The translations under genes and the position numbers were made by a program. Positions 8,216-16,299 of a stretch of DNA of 64,000 bases are shown in pieces. The DNA lies in contig NZ_MJGV01000046.1 in the NCBI RefSeq assembly GCF_001865015.1, positions 346,342 through 410,341 of the forward strand, given 5' to 3'. The stretch's first letter is position 1. Each line of letters opens with the position of its first letter. Source of the DNA: Curtobacterium sp. MMLR14_010. GTDB lineage: Bacteria > Actinomycetota > Actinomycetes > Actinomycetales > Microbacteriaceae. The notes beneath the pieces were generated by a model. It was given only the letters and a program-made list of their open reading frames with translations, made no database searches and had not been told where the DNA came from.

Positions 8216-9760
8216 ATGACCGACGTCGACCTCGAGTACGCGCGCGTCCGTGCCGTGCTCGACCGTCCGACGCTCCGGCTCATGTCCCGCCCGACGAGCG
8301 GCGTCGTGCTCGCCGTCTTCCGCACGGTGTTCGACCGCGACGTGCAGTACGTCCCCGCCGACCGGATGCACCTGCAGGTCGAGGAGCACGTCACCCGCCT
8401 GCAGGCCACCGGCGCCCGGGTCCCGGCGAGCGAGCAGCCAGCACCACAAGCACAAGCACAAGCACAAGCACAAGCACCCGACGAGAACCGCCCGAACGGC
8501 CGTGCCCTCTGCCGCGAGTGGGTCACGGCACAGTGGCTCGTCCGCTCGAACTCCCCCGACGGCGACGAGCAGTACTCGCTCACGAGCCACGCGCTCGAGG
8601 CCCTGAGCCTCGTCGACACCCTGTCCTCCGACCGCGCCCTGATCAGCGAGAGCCGCCTGGCGATGATCGTCGACGCCGTGCACCGCTGGGCCGCCCGCGC
8701 CGAACCCGACCCCGCCGTGCAGATCCGCCGCCTCGACGCCCAGATCGCCGAGCTCCAGGCCGAGCGCGAGCGCCTGGCGTCCGGCGACGAGCCCGCCGTG
8801 GTCGACGAGGACCGGATGCGCGACGGCTACACGAACATCACGGACCTGATCCGGCAGCTGCCGAGCGACTTCAAGCGCGTCGAGGAAGCGGTGGCGTCGA
8901 TGCACCGCGAGATCGTCGAGGACTTCCGCAACGAGGTCCGTCCGATCGGGGAGATCCTCGACGACTACCTCGCCCGGACGGACACCCTGATGCAGGCGAC
9001 CCCCGAGGGCCGGGCCTTCGAGGGCGCCTTCGAGCTGCTCCGCGACGACGCCCTGCTCCTGCGCCTCCGCGACGACATCGCCACGATCCTCGAGCACCCG
9101 TTCGCCGCCGGACTGACCAGCGCCGAGCGCCGCACCTTCCGCAACACGGTGAGCATCCTCCGCCAGGGCATCGAGGACGTGCTCGCCCAGCGTCGACTCC
9201 TCACCGGCACGCTCCGCGACCAGATCGTCGCGCACGACGTCGTCCGGGACCGCGAGCTCGACGCCGTCCTCCGCAGCGTCAACCGTCGACTCGCCGCGCT
9301 CATGGACGGCGGTGGCCTCCGCGACCGCGTCCCGCTGGAACTCCTGCCCCCGGTCGCCGAGGTCGGCACCCTGCGCGAGCGGTTCTACGACCCCGACACC
9401 GAGGCGGTGCCGCCGCTCATCGAGGAACCCGACGACGACGTGTTCGAGGAGCTCGACGTCGAGTCCCTCCGGCGTCACGGCGGTCCGCTGCTCGCGGAGC
9501 TCCGCACCGTGCTGCGGTCGGGCACCGCCGAGTCCAGCGACCGCGCCTTCCACGGGCTGCCGCCCGAGCACCGCCGCCCCGTCGAGCTCTTCGGCCTGGC
9601 GCACCTGCTCACCGGCCGCCCCGACTTCGAGACCGCGGCCGCCACCGTCCCGCACCACACGGTGCGCCCGGACGGCACCGCGGTCACCTTCACCATGCCG
9701 ACGGCCGACCTGGCACCACCGGTCCCGTCCGGCGACGACGACACCCTGGAGGCACGGTGA
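8216..9760 (+). CDS. jetA: JetA/MksF-like kleisin subunit (DUF3375)
   Basis: DUF3375 protein of 514 residues, the kleisin-like (MukF/MksF-type) subunit of a Wadjet or MksBEF SMC complex, which in known systems bridges the JetC ATPase heads. Seen: the DUF3375-like start LEYARVRAVLDRPTLRLMSRP, a helical middle with heptad character, and an acidic C-terminus. Start ATG 8216 has AGGGG 4-5 bases upstream; ATG 8183 is in frame but lies against the preceding terminator. The stop overlaps the jetB start (GTGA). Residues 78-87 are five QA repeats encoded by a CACAAG hexamer tract, unusual for the family. Family assignment is by remembered sequence character and gene order. Confidence 0.88.
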   Translation: MTDVDLEYARVRAVLDRPTLRLMSRPTSGVVLAVFRTVFDRDVQYVPADRMHLQVEEHVTRLQATGARVPASEQPAPQAQAQAQAQAPDENRPNGRALCREWVTAQWLVRSNSPDGDEQYSLTSHALEALSLVDTLSSDRALISESRLAMIVDAVHRWAARAEPDPAVQIRRLDAQIAELQAERERLASGDEPAVVDEDRMRDGYTNITDLIRQLPSDFKRVEEAVASMHREIVEDFRNEVRPIGEILDDYLARTDTLMQATPEGRAFEGAFELLRDDALLLRLRDDIATILEHPFAAGLTSAERRTFRNTVSILRQGIEDVLAQRRLLTGTLRDQIVAHDVVRDRELDAVLRSVNRRLAALMDGGGLRDRVPLELLPPVAEVGTLRERFYDPDTEAVPPLIEEPDDDVFEELDVESLRRHGGPLLAELRTVLRSGTAESSDRAFHGLPPEHRRPVELFGLAHLLTGRPDFETAAATVPHHTVRPDGTAVTFTMPTADLAPPVPSGDDDTLEAR

Positions 9761-10557
9761 CCGACACGACGCCGGCATCCGTCGACGAGACGGACGAGTT
9801 CGACGGCATCGACCCGTTCGACGACGCCGCATCCGTCCCCGACGACGACCGTGACGAGTCGAGCTTCGCCCTCTTCGAGGGCGACGAGGGTCGGCTCGAC
9901 GAACCGCAGCGCCGGGCGCTCGTCGCCCTGCTGCGGCACTCGTACATCAGCGCGCGGACGCACGCGGACGAGTGGCGGGCGGTGCTCGACGCCGAACACC
10001 AGCTGCGGTCGCGCCTGAACGACCTGTTCCTCGAGCTGCACGTGGACCGCGACCGCGAGGTGGCCTGGAAGCGCCAAGCCCGCTCGGAGAGCCAACGCCG
10101 GGGCTTCCCGACACTGCTCCGCGACGTGCCGTACACCCGCGAGGAGACGATCGTCCTCGTCTGGCTCCGCATGCGCCTGCGCGCCGACGCGCGGCCCGGC
10201 CCCGACCAGGTGGTGGTCGACCGGTCCGAGATCCTCGCGCACGTGGCGGGGTTCCGTCCCGCCACCGCGACCGACCGCACCCGCGACGAGGGCCGCGTGG
10301 CGAAGGCCGTCGAACGACTCGTCACTGCCCGGGTGCTGCTCAAGACCAGCGACCCGGACCGCTTCCGGATCGCGAGCGTCGTCGAGGTGCTGCTCCCCCT
10401 CGAACGGCTGCTCGAGCTCGACGCCTGGTTGGCGAGCACAGCGTTGGCAAGCGCGACCACCGCGAGTGGCGACGTCCCTGGCGGAGCCGAGCCGAGCCTC
10501 CCGGCCGACCTGGACCTGGACGCCGAGACCGACGACACCGAGGAGGGGGCCGCGTGA
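9757..10557 (+). CDS. jetB: JetB/MksE-like subunit (DUF4194)
   Basis: DUF4194 protein of 266 residues, the small MksE/JetB-type accessory subunit that binds the kleisin JetA. It begins with a very acidic 45-residue segment, then tandem winged-helix-like regions (LRHSYISARTHADEWRAVLD; DVPYTREETIVLVWLRMRLR). The end is low-complexity and acidic. The GTG start overlaps the jetA stop and has GGAGG 4-5 bases before it; the stop overlaps the jetC GTG by four bases. The overlap chain implies translational coupling and a fixed stoichiometry for the three products. Confidence 0.87.
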   Translation: MTDTTPASVDETDEFDGIDPFDDAASVPDDDRDESSFALFEGDEGRLDEPQRRALVALLRHSYISARTHADEWRAVLDAEHQLRSRLNDLFLELHVDRDREVAWKRQARSESQRRGFPTLLRDVPYTREETIVLVWLRMRLRADARPGPDQVVVDRSEILAHVAGFRPATATDRTRDEGRVAKAVERLVTARVLLKTSDPDRFRIASVVEVLLPLERLLELDAWLASTALASATTASGDVPGGAEPSLPADLDLDAETDDTEEGAA

Positions 10558-13500
10558 GCGACCACCGGATGGACAGCGGCGGGATCCCCGCGCTGTTCGA
10601 CACCGTCGCCCAGTGGCGCGCCGAGTCGATGCAGGTCGTGAACTGGGGCGGCTTCCACGGCCACCGGCAGATCGAGCTGTCCGGCACCGCGACGCTCATC
10701 TCCGGCGCGTCCGGAACCGGCAAGTCGACGCTGATGGACGCCTACCTCGCCGTGATGATGCCGTCGGACGTGCCGTTCAACGGCGCCTCGAACGACGCCA
10801 CCACCGGTCGGGCGCGCAGCGCGGACCAGCGGAACCTGCTCACGTACCTGCGCGGCAAGGTCGACACCCGGCGCGACCCGGAGTCGGGCGCCCTCCGCGA
10901 CGTGAACCTGCGCGGCGACGACACGACCACGTGGGGCGCGGCGGCGGTGACGTTCCGCAACGACGACGAGCGACAGTTCACGGTGCTGCGGGCGTACATC
11001 GTGCCGAAGCGGGCCCGCGGGGTCGGCGACATCCAGATGACGATGGCGACGGTCGACGACGCCTTCGACCTGCGGCGGCTCGAGGACTTCGTGCCGTCGC
11101 GGTTCAGCCACCTCGAGCTGACCGGTCGCGTGCCGGGACTCGTCATCCGCGACACGTACCAGGAGCTCGCGTACACGCTGCAGACGCGGCTCGGGATCGG
11201 CGACTCCGGTGGGGGCAACCGGGCGATGCGCCTGCTCGCGCGGATCCAGGCCGGGCAGCACATGCCGACCGTCGACTCGCTGTACAAGTCGCTCGTGCTC
11301 GAGACCCCCGGCACGTACGAGGCCGCCGACCGGGCGCTGGCGCACTTCGCCGCGCTCGACGACGCGTACGAGGCGATGGACACCGAGGAGCGGAAGGTCC
11401 GGATCCTCTCCCCCATCACCGAGCTGCACCTGGAGATCGAGCGTTCCCGGGCCGCGGCCGACGCCCTCGGCGGCATCGCCACCGGGTCCGAGGTCTCCCC
11501 GTTCGCGCACTGGACGGCGTCGCGGAAGCGCGAGCTGCTCGACGACGAGGTCGCGCGCAACGGTCGGGAGCGCACGGCTGCCCGCGCCGAGGTCGAGGCC
11601 GCGTCCGCGCGTCACGCCGCCGTCGAGATCGAGCTCCGGGAGGCCGAGGCCCGGCTGCGCGACTCCGGCGGCAACGCCCTCGCCCAGCTCGAGGACCGGA
11701 TCGACCGCCGCACCCGGGAGCGCGACGTCGTCGTCCGCGCCCGTTCCGCCTTCGAGGCGCGGACGGAGGTGCTCGGGGAGTCGGTGTCGTCCGAGCAAGA
11801 ATTCGTCGAGGCGCAGCGGGAGTCGCACGAGTTCCTCGGCACCTTCGCGGCCGCCCGGGACGACCTCGACGCCCGGCGCGACGCCCTGACCCGCGAGGAG
11901 TACCCGCTCCTCGACCGCGAGCGGTCCCTGCGCCAGGAACGGCAGTCGCTCGAGCACCGCCAGGGCGCGATGCCGCTGCCGATGCACGAGGCCCGGGTCG
12001 CGATGGCGCGCGCCGCCGGCATCGACCCCGCCGACCTGCCCTACGTCGCGGAGCTCCTCGACGTCCTGCCCGGCGAGGAGCGCTGGCGCACGGCGATCGA
12101 GTCCGTGCTCGCGCCCGTCGCCCGCACGCTGCTCGTCGACCAGGACCGGCTCGACGACTTCAGCGCCGCGATCGACGCCCTGCACCTGAGCGTCCGCGTG
12201 CAGTTCGAGGGCGTGCCCGCGGGTCCGCACCTCGACGTCGACGGGGACCCCGCGATGGTGTCCGGCAAGCTCGCGATCAAGGACTCCCCCTTCAGCACCT
12301 GGGTCCGCTCCCGGATCGAGTCGGACCGCATCGACGCCCGGTGTGTGGCGTCCGCCGCCGAGCTCGGTGGTGGCGGGCGTCGGGTGACCGAGTCCGGCCA
12401 GCTCCGGGACGGCCGCCGCGGCGCGCACGGCGACCGCCGCCAGGCCAACGTCATCGGGTTCACGAACGAGGCGCGGGTCGTCTCGGTGGAGGCCGAACTC
12501 GCGTCCATCGCCCAGGACCTCGCCACGCTCGAGGCCCGGCGCACCGACGTCGCGCAGGACATCGCCGCACTCGACGCCCTCCGGGCCGCGCACCAGCACC
12601 GGGTCGACACCACGTGGGACGGCATCGACGTCGCCGGCGTCGACGCGTCGCTGGCCCGGCTGTCGGCGGAGCGGGACGCCGTGCTCGCCGCCGACGACGG
12701 CCTGCGGACGCTGCGGGCGTCGGTGGCCAGGCTCCGGGGATCGCTCGACGAGGCCGCGGACCGCCGTGCCGCTGCGCGCCTGTCCGTGCAGCGCCTCGAG
12801 GAGCGGCACGGGGTGCTCGTCGACGGGCAGGACGCCGCCGCCGAGATCCTGTCGCGCTTCGACGACGCCCCGACGGCACTGCCGGACGACGAACAGGCGC
12901 GGCTGCTGGCCGAGACGTTCGAGGAGGTCGGTGCCCCGTCGGGCGTGGACGGCTTCGACGACGCCACGAAGCGCCTGCGCCGCCGGCTCGAGGAACGCCT
13001 GACCCAGGCGCTCGACGGGGCCGCCTCGGCATCCCACGCGCTGACCCTGACGTTCCAGCGGTACCAGGACGCCTGGGCCGACCCGAACCTCGGCACCGGG
13101 GTGGCGTCCTACCCCGACTACCGGGCGATCCTCGACCAGATCGTCGCGACCGGCCTGCACGCCCGTCGCAGCGAGTGGCGCCGACGGCTGTCGCAGTGGA
13201 GCGGCGAGGACCTCGTCCCGCTCGCCGGGGCCTTCGACCGCGCCGTCGTCGAGATCGAGGAGCGCCTGGAGCCCGTCAACGAGATCCTCCGCGACCTGCC
13301 CTTCGGCGCGAACCGGGACCGCCTGAAGATCGTCATCCGCCGGGTCACGCGCGAGGACGTCTCGCAGTTCCGCCGTGAGCTCCGGGCGCTGTCCGCGTCG
13401 GTCGACACCGAACTGACCGACGACGTGCTGGAGACCCGGTTCCGTCGACTCCGGCGCTTCATGGCCGTCATCCGGGTCGAGCCGGACGCCGCCCGCGGTC

Positions 13501-13934
13501 GCACGACCCAGCGCGACGCGGTGCTCGACGTCCGGCGCCACATGGAGATCACGGCGGTGCGGTACGACACCGAGGGCAACGACCTCGGCGTGTACTCGTC
13601 CCTCGGCGACAAGTCCGGCGGCGAGACGCAGGAGCTCGTGGCGTTCATCGTGGGGGCGGCCCTGCGCTACCAGCTCGGCGACGAGACCCGGCCGCGGCCC
13701 CGGTTCGCCCCGGTGTTCCTCGACGAGGCGTTCATCAAGGCGGACTCCGAGTTCGCCGGGCGTGCGGTGACGGCCTGGCTCCGACTCGGGTTCCAGCTCG
13801 TGGTGAGTGCGCCGCTCGACAAGGTCACGGCGCTCGAGCCCTCGATGGAGCGCCTGCTCTCGATGCGGAAGCACCCGGACACTGGCCACTCGTCCGTGAC
13901 GGAGATCCGTCGGGAGGCCGTGCTGACGTCCTGA
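10554..13934 (+). CDS. jetC: JetC/MksB-like SMC ATPase
   Basis: SMC-like ATPase of 1126 residues, the motor of a Wadjet/MksBEF complex, which in known systems extrudes DNA loops and detects small circular plasmids. Walker A is GASGTGKST (residues 51-59), a long Arg/Glu-rich coiled coil with a central hinge occupies the middle, the signature segment around SGGE is at 1021-1024, and Walker B VFLDEAF starts near 1054. All ATPase motifs are intact, so the protein should be active. The GTG start overlaps the jetB stop and has a strong GAGGAGGGGG SD. A jetD nuclease gene (DUF3322/DUF2220) normally follows. Here only about 190 non-coding bases and a 102-residue unrelated gene follow. Confidence 0.92.
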   Translation: MSDHRMDSGGIPALFDTVAQWRAESMQVVNWGGFHGHRQIELSGTATLISGASGTGKSTLMDAYLAVMMPSDVPFNGASNDATTGRARSADQRNLLTYLRGKVDTRRDPESGALRDVNLRGDDTTTWGAAAVTFRNDDERQFTVLRAYIVPKRARGVGDIQMTMATVDDAFDLRRLEDFVPSRFSHLELTGRVPGLVIRDTYQELAYTLQTRLGIGDSGGGNRAMRLLARIQAGQHMPTVDSLYKSLVLETPGTYEAADRALAHFAALDDAYEAMDTEERKVRILSPITELHLEIERSRAAADALGGIATGSEVSPFAHWTASRKRELLDDEVARNGRERTAARAEVEAASARHAAVEIELREAEARLRDSGGNALAQLEDRIDRRTRERDVVVRARSAFEARTEVLGESVSSEQEFVEAQRESHEFLGTFAAARDDLDARRDALTREEYPLLDRERSLRQERQSLEHRQGAMPLPMHEARVAMARAAGIDPADLPYVAELLDVLPGEERWRTAIESVLAPVARTLLVDQDRLDDFSAAIDALHLSVRVQFEGVPAGPHLDVDGDPAMVSGKLAIKDSPFSTWVRSRIESDRIDARCVASAAELGGGGRRVTESGQLRDGRRGAHGDRRQANVIGFTNEARVVSVEAELASIAQDLATLEARRTDVAQDIAALDALRAAHQHRVDTTWDGIDVAGVDASLARLSAERDAVLAADDGLRTLRASVARLRGSLDEAADRRAAARLSVQRLEERHGVLVDGQDAAAEILSRFDDAPTALPDDEQARLLAETFEEVGAPSGVDGFDDATKRLRRRLEERLTQALDGAASASHALTLTFQRYQDAWADPNLGTGVASYPDYRAILDQIVATGLHARRSEWRRRLSQWSGEDLVPLAGAFDRAVVEIEERLEPVNEILRDLPFGANRDRLKIVIRRVTREDVSQFRRELRALSASVDTELTDDVLETRFRRLRRFMAVIRVEPDAARGRTTQRDAVLDVRRHMEITAVRYDTEGNDLGVYSSLGDKSGGETQELVAFIVGAALRYQLGDETRPRPRFAPVFLDEAFIKADSEFAGRAVTAWLRLGFQLVVSAPLDKVTALEPSMERLLSMRKHPDTGHSSVTEIRREAVLTS

Positions 13935-13935
13935 G

Positions 13936-14047
13936 CGGTCACGACACCCCGCTCACCTCCGCCGAGTGGTCAGGAACCGTCGGTGTCGGCGCGTCCGGGC
14001 GACGGTTCGTGGCCGCTCGACGCCGCACGAACGGGGTGTCGTGACCG
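13936..14047. repeat. 16-bp inverted repeat flanking 80 bases after jetC
   Basis: CGGTCACGACACCCCG (13936-13951) is repeated in perfect inversion at 14032-14047, beginning one base after the jetC stop codon. The same 16-mer recurs at 48739-48754. It may be a terminator, or two arms of a dispersed repeat enclosing a short insert. Confidence 0.6.
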
Positions 14048-14116
14048 GTCGGCGGGGCCTGGTGCGCGGGAGACCGACGATCCGTGGCCGCCCATGGGAG
14101 CACCGGGGGCGCGCGG

Positions 14117-14122
14117 TACGGT
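14117..14122 (+). promoter_or_regulatory. Leaderless -10 element (TACGGT)
   Basis: TACGGT lies exactly 6 bases before GTG 14129, which is why that codon is preferred to ATG 14132 as the start. Confidence 0.45.
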
Positions 14123-14128
14123 CGACGG

Positions 14129-14437
14129 GTGATGTGGAACCGGAAGAAACGACCCGAAGTGGGCCGGCAGCACGCCTCGCTCGGCATCGGTGCACTGGTG
14201 CAGGTCGTCGACGCGCAGACCGGCGGCGAGCACTGGCGGGACGCGATCGGGTCGGACGACGTGGTCGGGGTCATCGTCGCACCCGGCGGCAACCAGCTGG
14301 TCGGCTACCCCGGTGTCGGGGAACCGCTGTCGTGGACCGTCGCCTTCGACGAGCCCGTGTACACGAAGGACGGCCGCGGCCCCTTCGAGCGCGCGACCGT
14401 CCTGAGTCGTCAACTGGTCCCGGTGGAACCCGAGTAG
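14129..14437 (+). CDS. Small hypothetical protein
   Basis: Soluble protein of about 102 residues, beginning VMWNRKKRPEVGRQHASLGIG and rich in beta-type segments (LVQVVDAQ, VVGVIVAPGG, SWTVAFDEPVY). No family is recognised. It is probably transcribed as a leaderless message from the TACGGT hexamer 6 bases upstream. It sits where jetD would be expected but is far too short and shows no DUF3322 or Toprim-like motif, so I do not connect it with the Jet system. It is convergent with the 35-residue membrane peptide gene. Confidence 0.65.
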   Translation: MMWNRKKRPEVGRQHASLGIGALVQVVDAQTGGEHWRDAIGSDDVVGVIVAPGGNQLVGYPGVGEPLSWTVAFDEPVYTKDGRGPFERATVLSRQLVPVEPE

Positions 14438-14445
14438 GCAGAGGC

Positions 14446-14553
14446 CTAGTACTCGTCCCCACCGCTCTTGAGCATGGCCGCCATGGCCATGCAGGTCCCG
14501 ACGCCACCGATGACGCCGATGCCGATGATGACTGCGCCGACGAGTTCGAGCAT
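14446..14553 (-). CDS. 35-residue membrane peptide
   Basis: A short frame encoding 35 residues: a Gly-rich hydrophobic segment beginning MLELVGAVIIGIGVIGG, then a Cys/Met/Ala-rich stretch and a polar end GGDEY. A good SD (AGGAGA) lies about 6 bases before the ATG and the frame stops cleanly, so it is likely a real single-pass micro-protein. It lies between the convergent hypothetical gene and the POT transporter gene, on the transporter's strand about 56 bases downstream of it. It may be co-transcribed with the transporter; a regulatory role there is only speculation. Confidence 0.6.
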   Translation of the reverse strand: MLELVGAVIIGIGVIGGVGTCMAMAAMLKSGGDEY

Positions 14554-14609
14554 GGTGGTCTCCTGGTTCCGCGGGGCCGATGAGGGTCGTGTCCAGGCTA
14601 CCGGAAGCG

Positions 14610-16076
14610 CTACCGGATGCCGCGCATCAGGCGCAGCACGGGGCGCGCGGTGACGAGCAGCAGCACCCCGACGACGACCGCCACGGAGCCGAGCACGGCG
14701 AAGTACGGCACCTCGTTCGCGGGGTCGTAGTACTTGGAGAGGACCCCGGTCACCGCGGTGCCGAGCGACACCGACAGGAAGAAGAGCGCCACCATCTGCG
14801 TCTGGAACTTCGGCGGCGCGAGCTTCGTGGCGACGGACTGGCCGATCGGGGACAGCAGCAGCTCGGCGACCGTGAAGACGAGCAGGATGCCGGCGAGGAC
14901 GAGCACGGGGGTGCCGTTCCGGCCGGTCCCGGTGAATGGCAGGAAGAGCAGGAACGCGATGCCCATGATCCCGGTGCCGAGGGCGAACTTCGTCGGGGTG
15001 GACGGCTGCCGCTCCCCCAGCCGGGTCCACAGCGCCGCGAAGACGCCGGACAGCACGATGATCATGATCGGGTTGATGGACTGCACCCAGGACACGGGCA
15101 TCTCGAACCCGCCGATCGTCCGGTCGAGTCGCTGGTCGGAGTAGATCGTCACGACGGTGAACTGCTGCTGGTACAGCGACCAGAACACGGCGCTGCCGAT
15201 GAACAGCGGGATGAAGGCGAACACCCGCGACCGCTCGTCGGCGGTGACGCCGCTCGTCAGGATCACGACGAAGTAGGACACGGTCGCGACCACCACGACG
15301 GCGACCACCACGAGGGGCAGGTTGCCGACGGTGAGCAGCCCGGTCGTGACGGCGACCACGACGATCGCGAGCGCCACGACGACGCCCACCGCGACGACGG
15401 GGTACCGGCGCCGGTCGAGCGGGTTCGCGACCTTTCGGACCACGTCGGGGAGCTTCCGGCGGCGGATCGCGTACTGCACGAGCCCGGCGGCCATGCCGAC
15501 CGCGGCGAGCCCGAAGCCGACGTGGAAGCCGGCGCGGCTCTGCAGCAGGCCGGTGAGGATCGGTCCGGCGAACGCGCCGATGTTCACGCCGAGGTAGTAC
15601 AGCGAGAACCCGGCGTCACGGCGAGGGTCCTCCTTCGTGTACAACCCGCCGACGATGGTGGTGGCCGTGGCCTTCAGCCCGCCGGACCCGAGGGCGATCA
15701 GCACGAGGCCGACCCCGACCCCGGCGACCCCCGGCAGCAGTGCGAGGGCGATGTGCCCGAGCATCACGACGACCGCACTGCCGAACAGCGTGCGGTCGGC
15801 CCCGATCAGCCGGTCGGCGGTCCAGGCGCCGAGGATCGTGAACAGGTAGACCGACCCGCCGTACGCGCCCATGATCCCGGTGGCCACGGTCTGGTCGATG
15901 CCGAGGCCGCCGCGCGTGAGCGAGTAGTACATGTAGATGAGGACGATGCCCTGCATCCCGTAGAACGAGAACCGCTCCCAGAGCTCGACCGCGAAGGGGG
16001 TGGACAACTCGAACGGCTGGCCGAAGAACGTGCGTTGGGGTGTGCCCTCGCGATCCGGGGCGGTGGTGCCTGACAT
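14610..16076 (-). CDS. POT family proton-coupled peptide transporter
   Basis: Proton-dependent oligopeptide transporter of 488 residues with about 14 hydrophobic segments, importing di- and tripeptides. Family motifs seen are ERFSFYGMQGI in the first helix, GGLKATATTIVGGLY, and the POT signature-like FSLYYLGVNIGAFAGP, which carries part of the peptide and proton site. The start is ATG 16076; the open frame extends 45 codons further but lacks transporter-like sequence. No SD is obvious. A CAGACT hexamer 7 bases upstream could be a weak leaderless -10. Divergent from the acyl-CoA oxidase gene across 223 bases. Confidence 0.9.
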   Translation of the reverse strand: MSGTTAPDREGTPQRTFFGQPFELSTPFAVELWERFSFYGMQGIVLIYMYYSLTRGGLGIDQTVATGIMGAYGGSVYLFTILGAWTADRLIGADRTLFGSAVVVMLGHIALALLPGVAGVGVGLVLIALGSGGLKATATTIVGGLYTKEDPRRDAGFSLYYLGVNIGAFAGPILTGLLQSRAGFHVGFGLAAVGMAAGLVQYAIRRRKLPDVVRKVANPLDRRRYPVVAVGVVVALAIVVVAVTTGLLTVGNLPLVVVAVVVVATVSYFVVILTSGVTADERSRVFAFIPLFIGSAVFWSLYQQQFTVVTIYSDQRLDRTIGGFEMPVSWVQSINPIMIIVLSGVFAALWTRLGERQPSTPTKFALGTGIMGIAFLLFLPFTGTGRNGTPVLVLAGILLVFTVAELLLSPIGQSVATKLAPPKFQTQMVALFFLSVSLGTAVTGVLSKYYDPANEVPYFAVLGSVAVVVGVLLLVTARPVLRLMRGIR

Positions 16077-16299
16077 GCCAGCCAGTCTGGCGCGCGGGCC
16101 CGCAGGACGGCCAGTCGGCGAGGACTCCTCGTGATTGGAGGGTTCCCACGAGCCGCCGTGCACCGGCCGCAGCGGGGGTTGTCGCGCCGGCACCGCTCTC
16201 GTGCGGCTCACGGCCAGGGTGCATAGCGTTGCGTCCAGGAACGTCGTCCTGCGCCACCGCGCGACGACACCGGACAGTGCAGTTCAGGAGGCACCCCCG

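Noticed and set aside
9690-13889. A 1399-residue open frame antisense to jetB and jetC
   Set aside because: Very Arg/Gly/Val/His-rich composition typical of an antisense frame in GC-rich DNA; the sense genes have clear family motifs and coupled starts.
8021-13934. Complete integrated element next to tRNA-Val
   Set aside because: No integrase gene and no duplicated tRNA 3' end was found after jetC, so attachment sites cannot be claimed.
14129-14437. Truncated jetD
   Set aside because: Only 102 residues with no DUF3322, DUF2220 or Toprim-like motif, and its own leaderless promoter.
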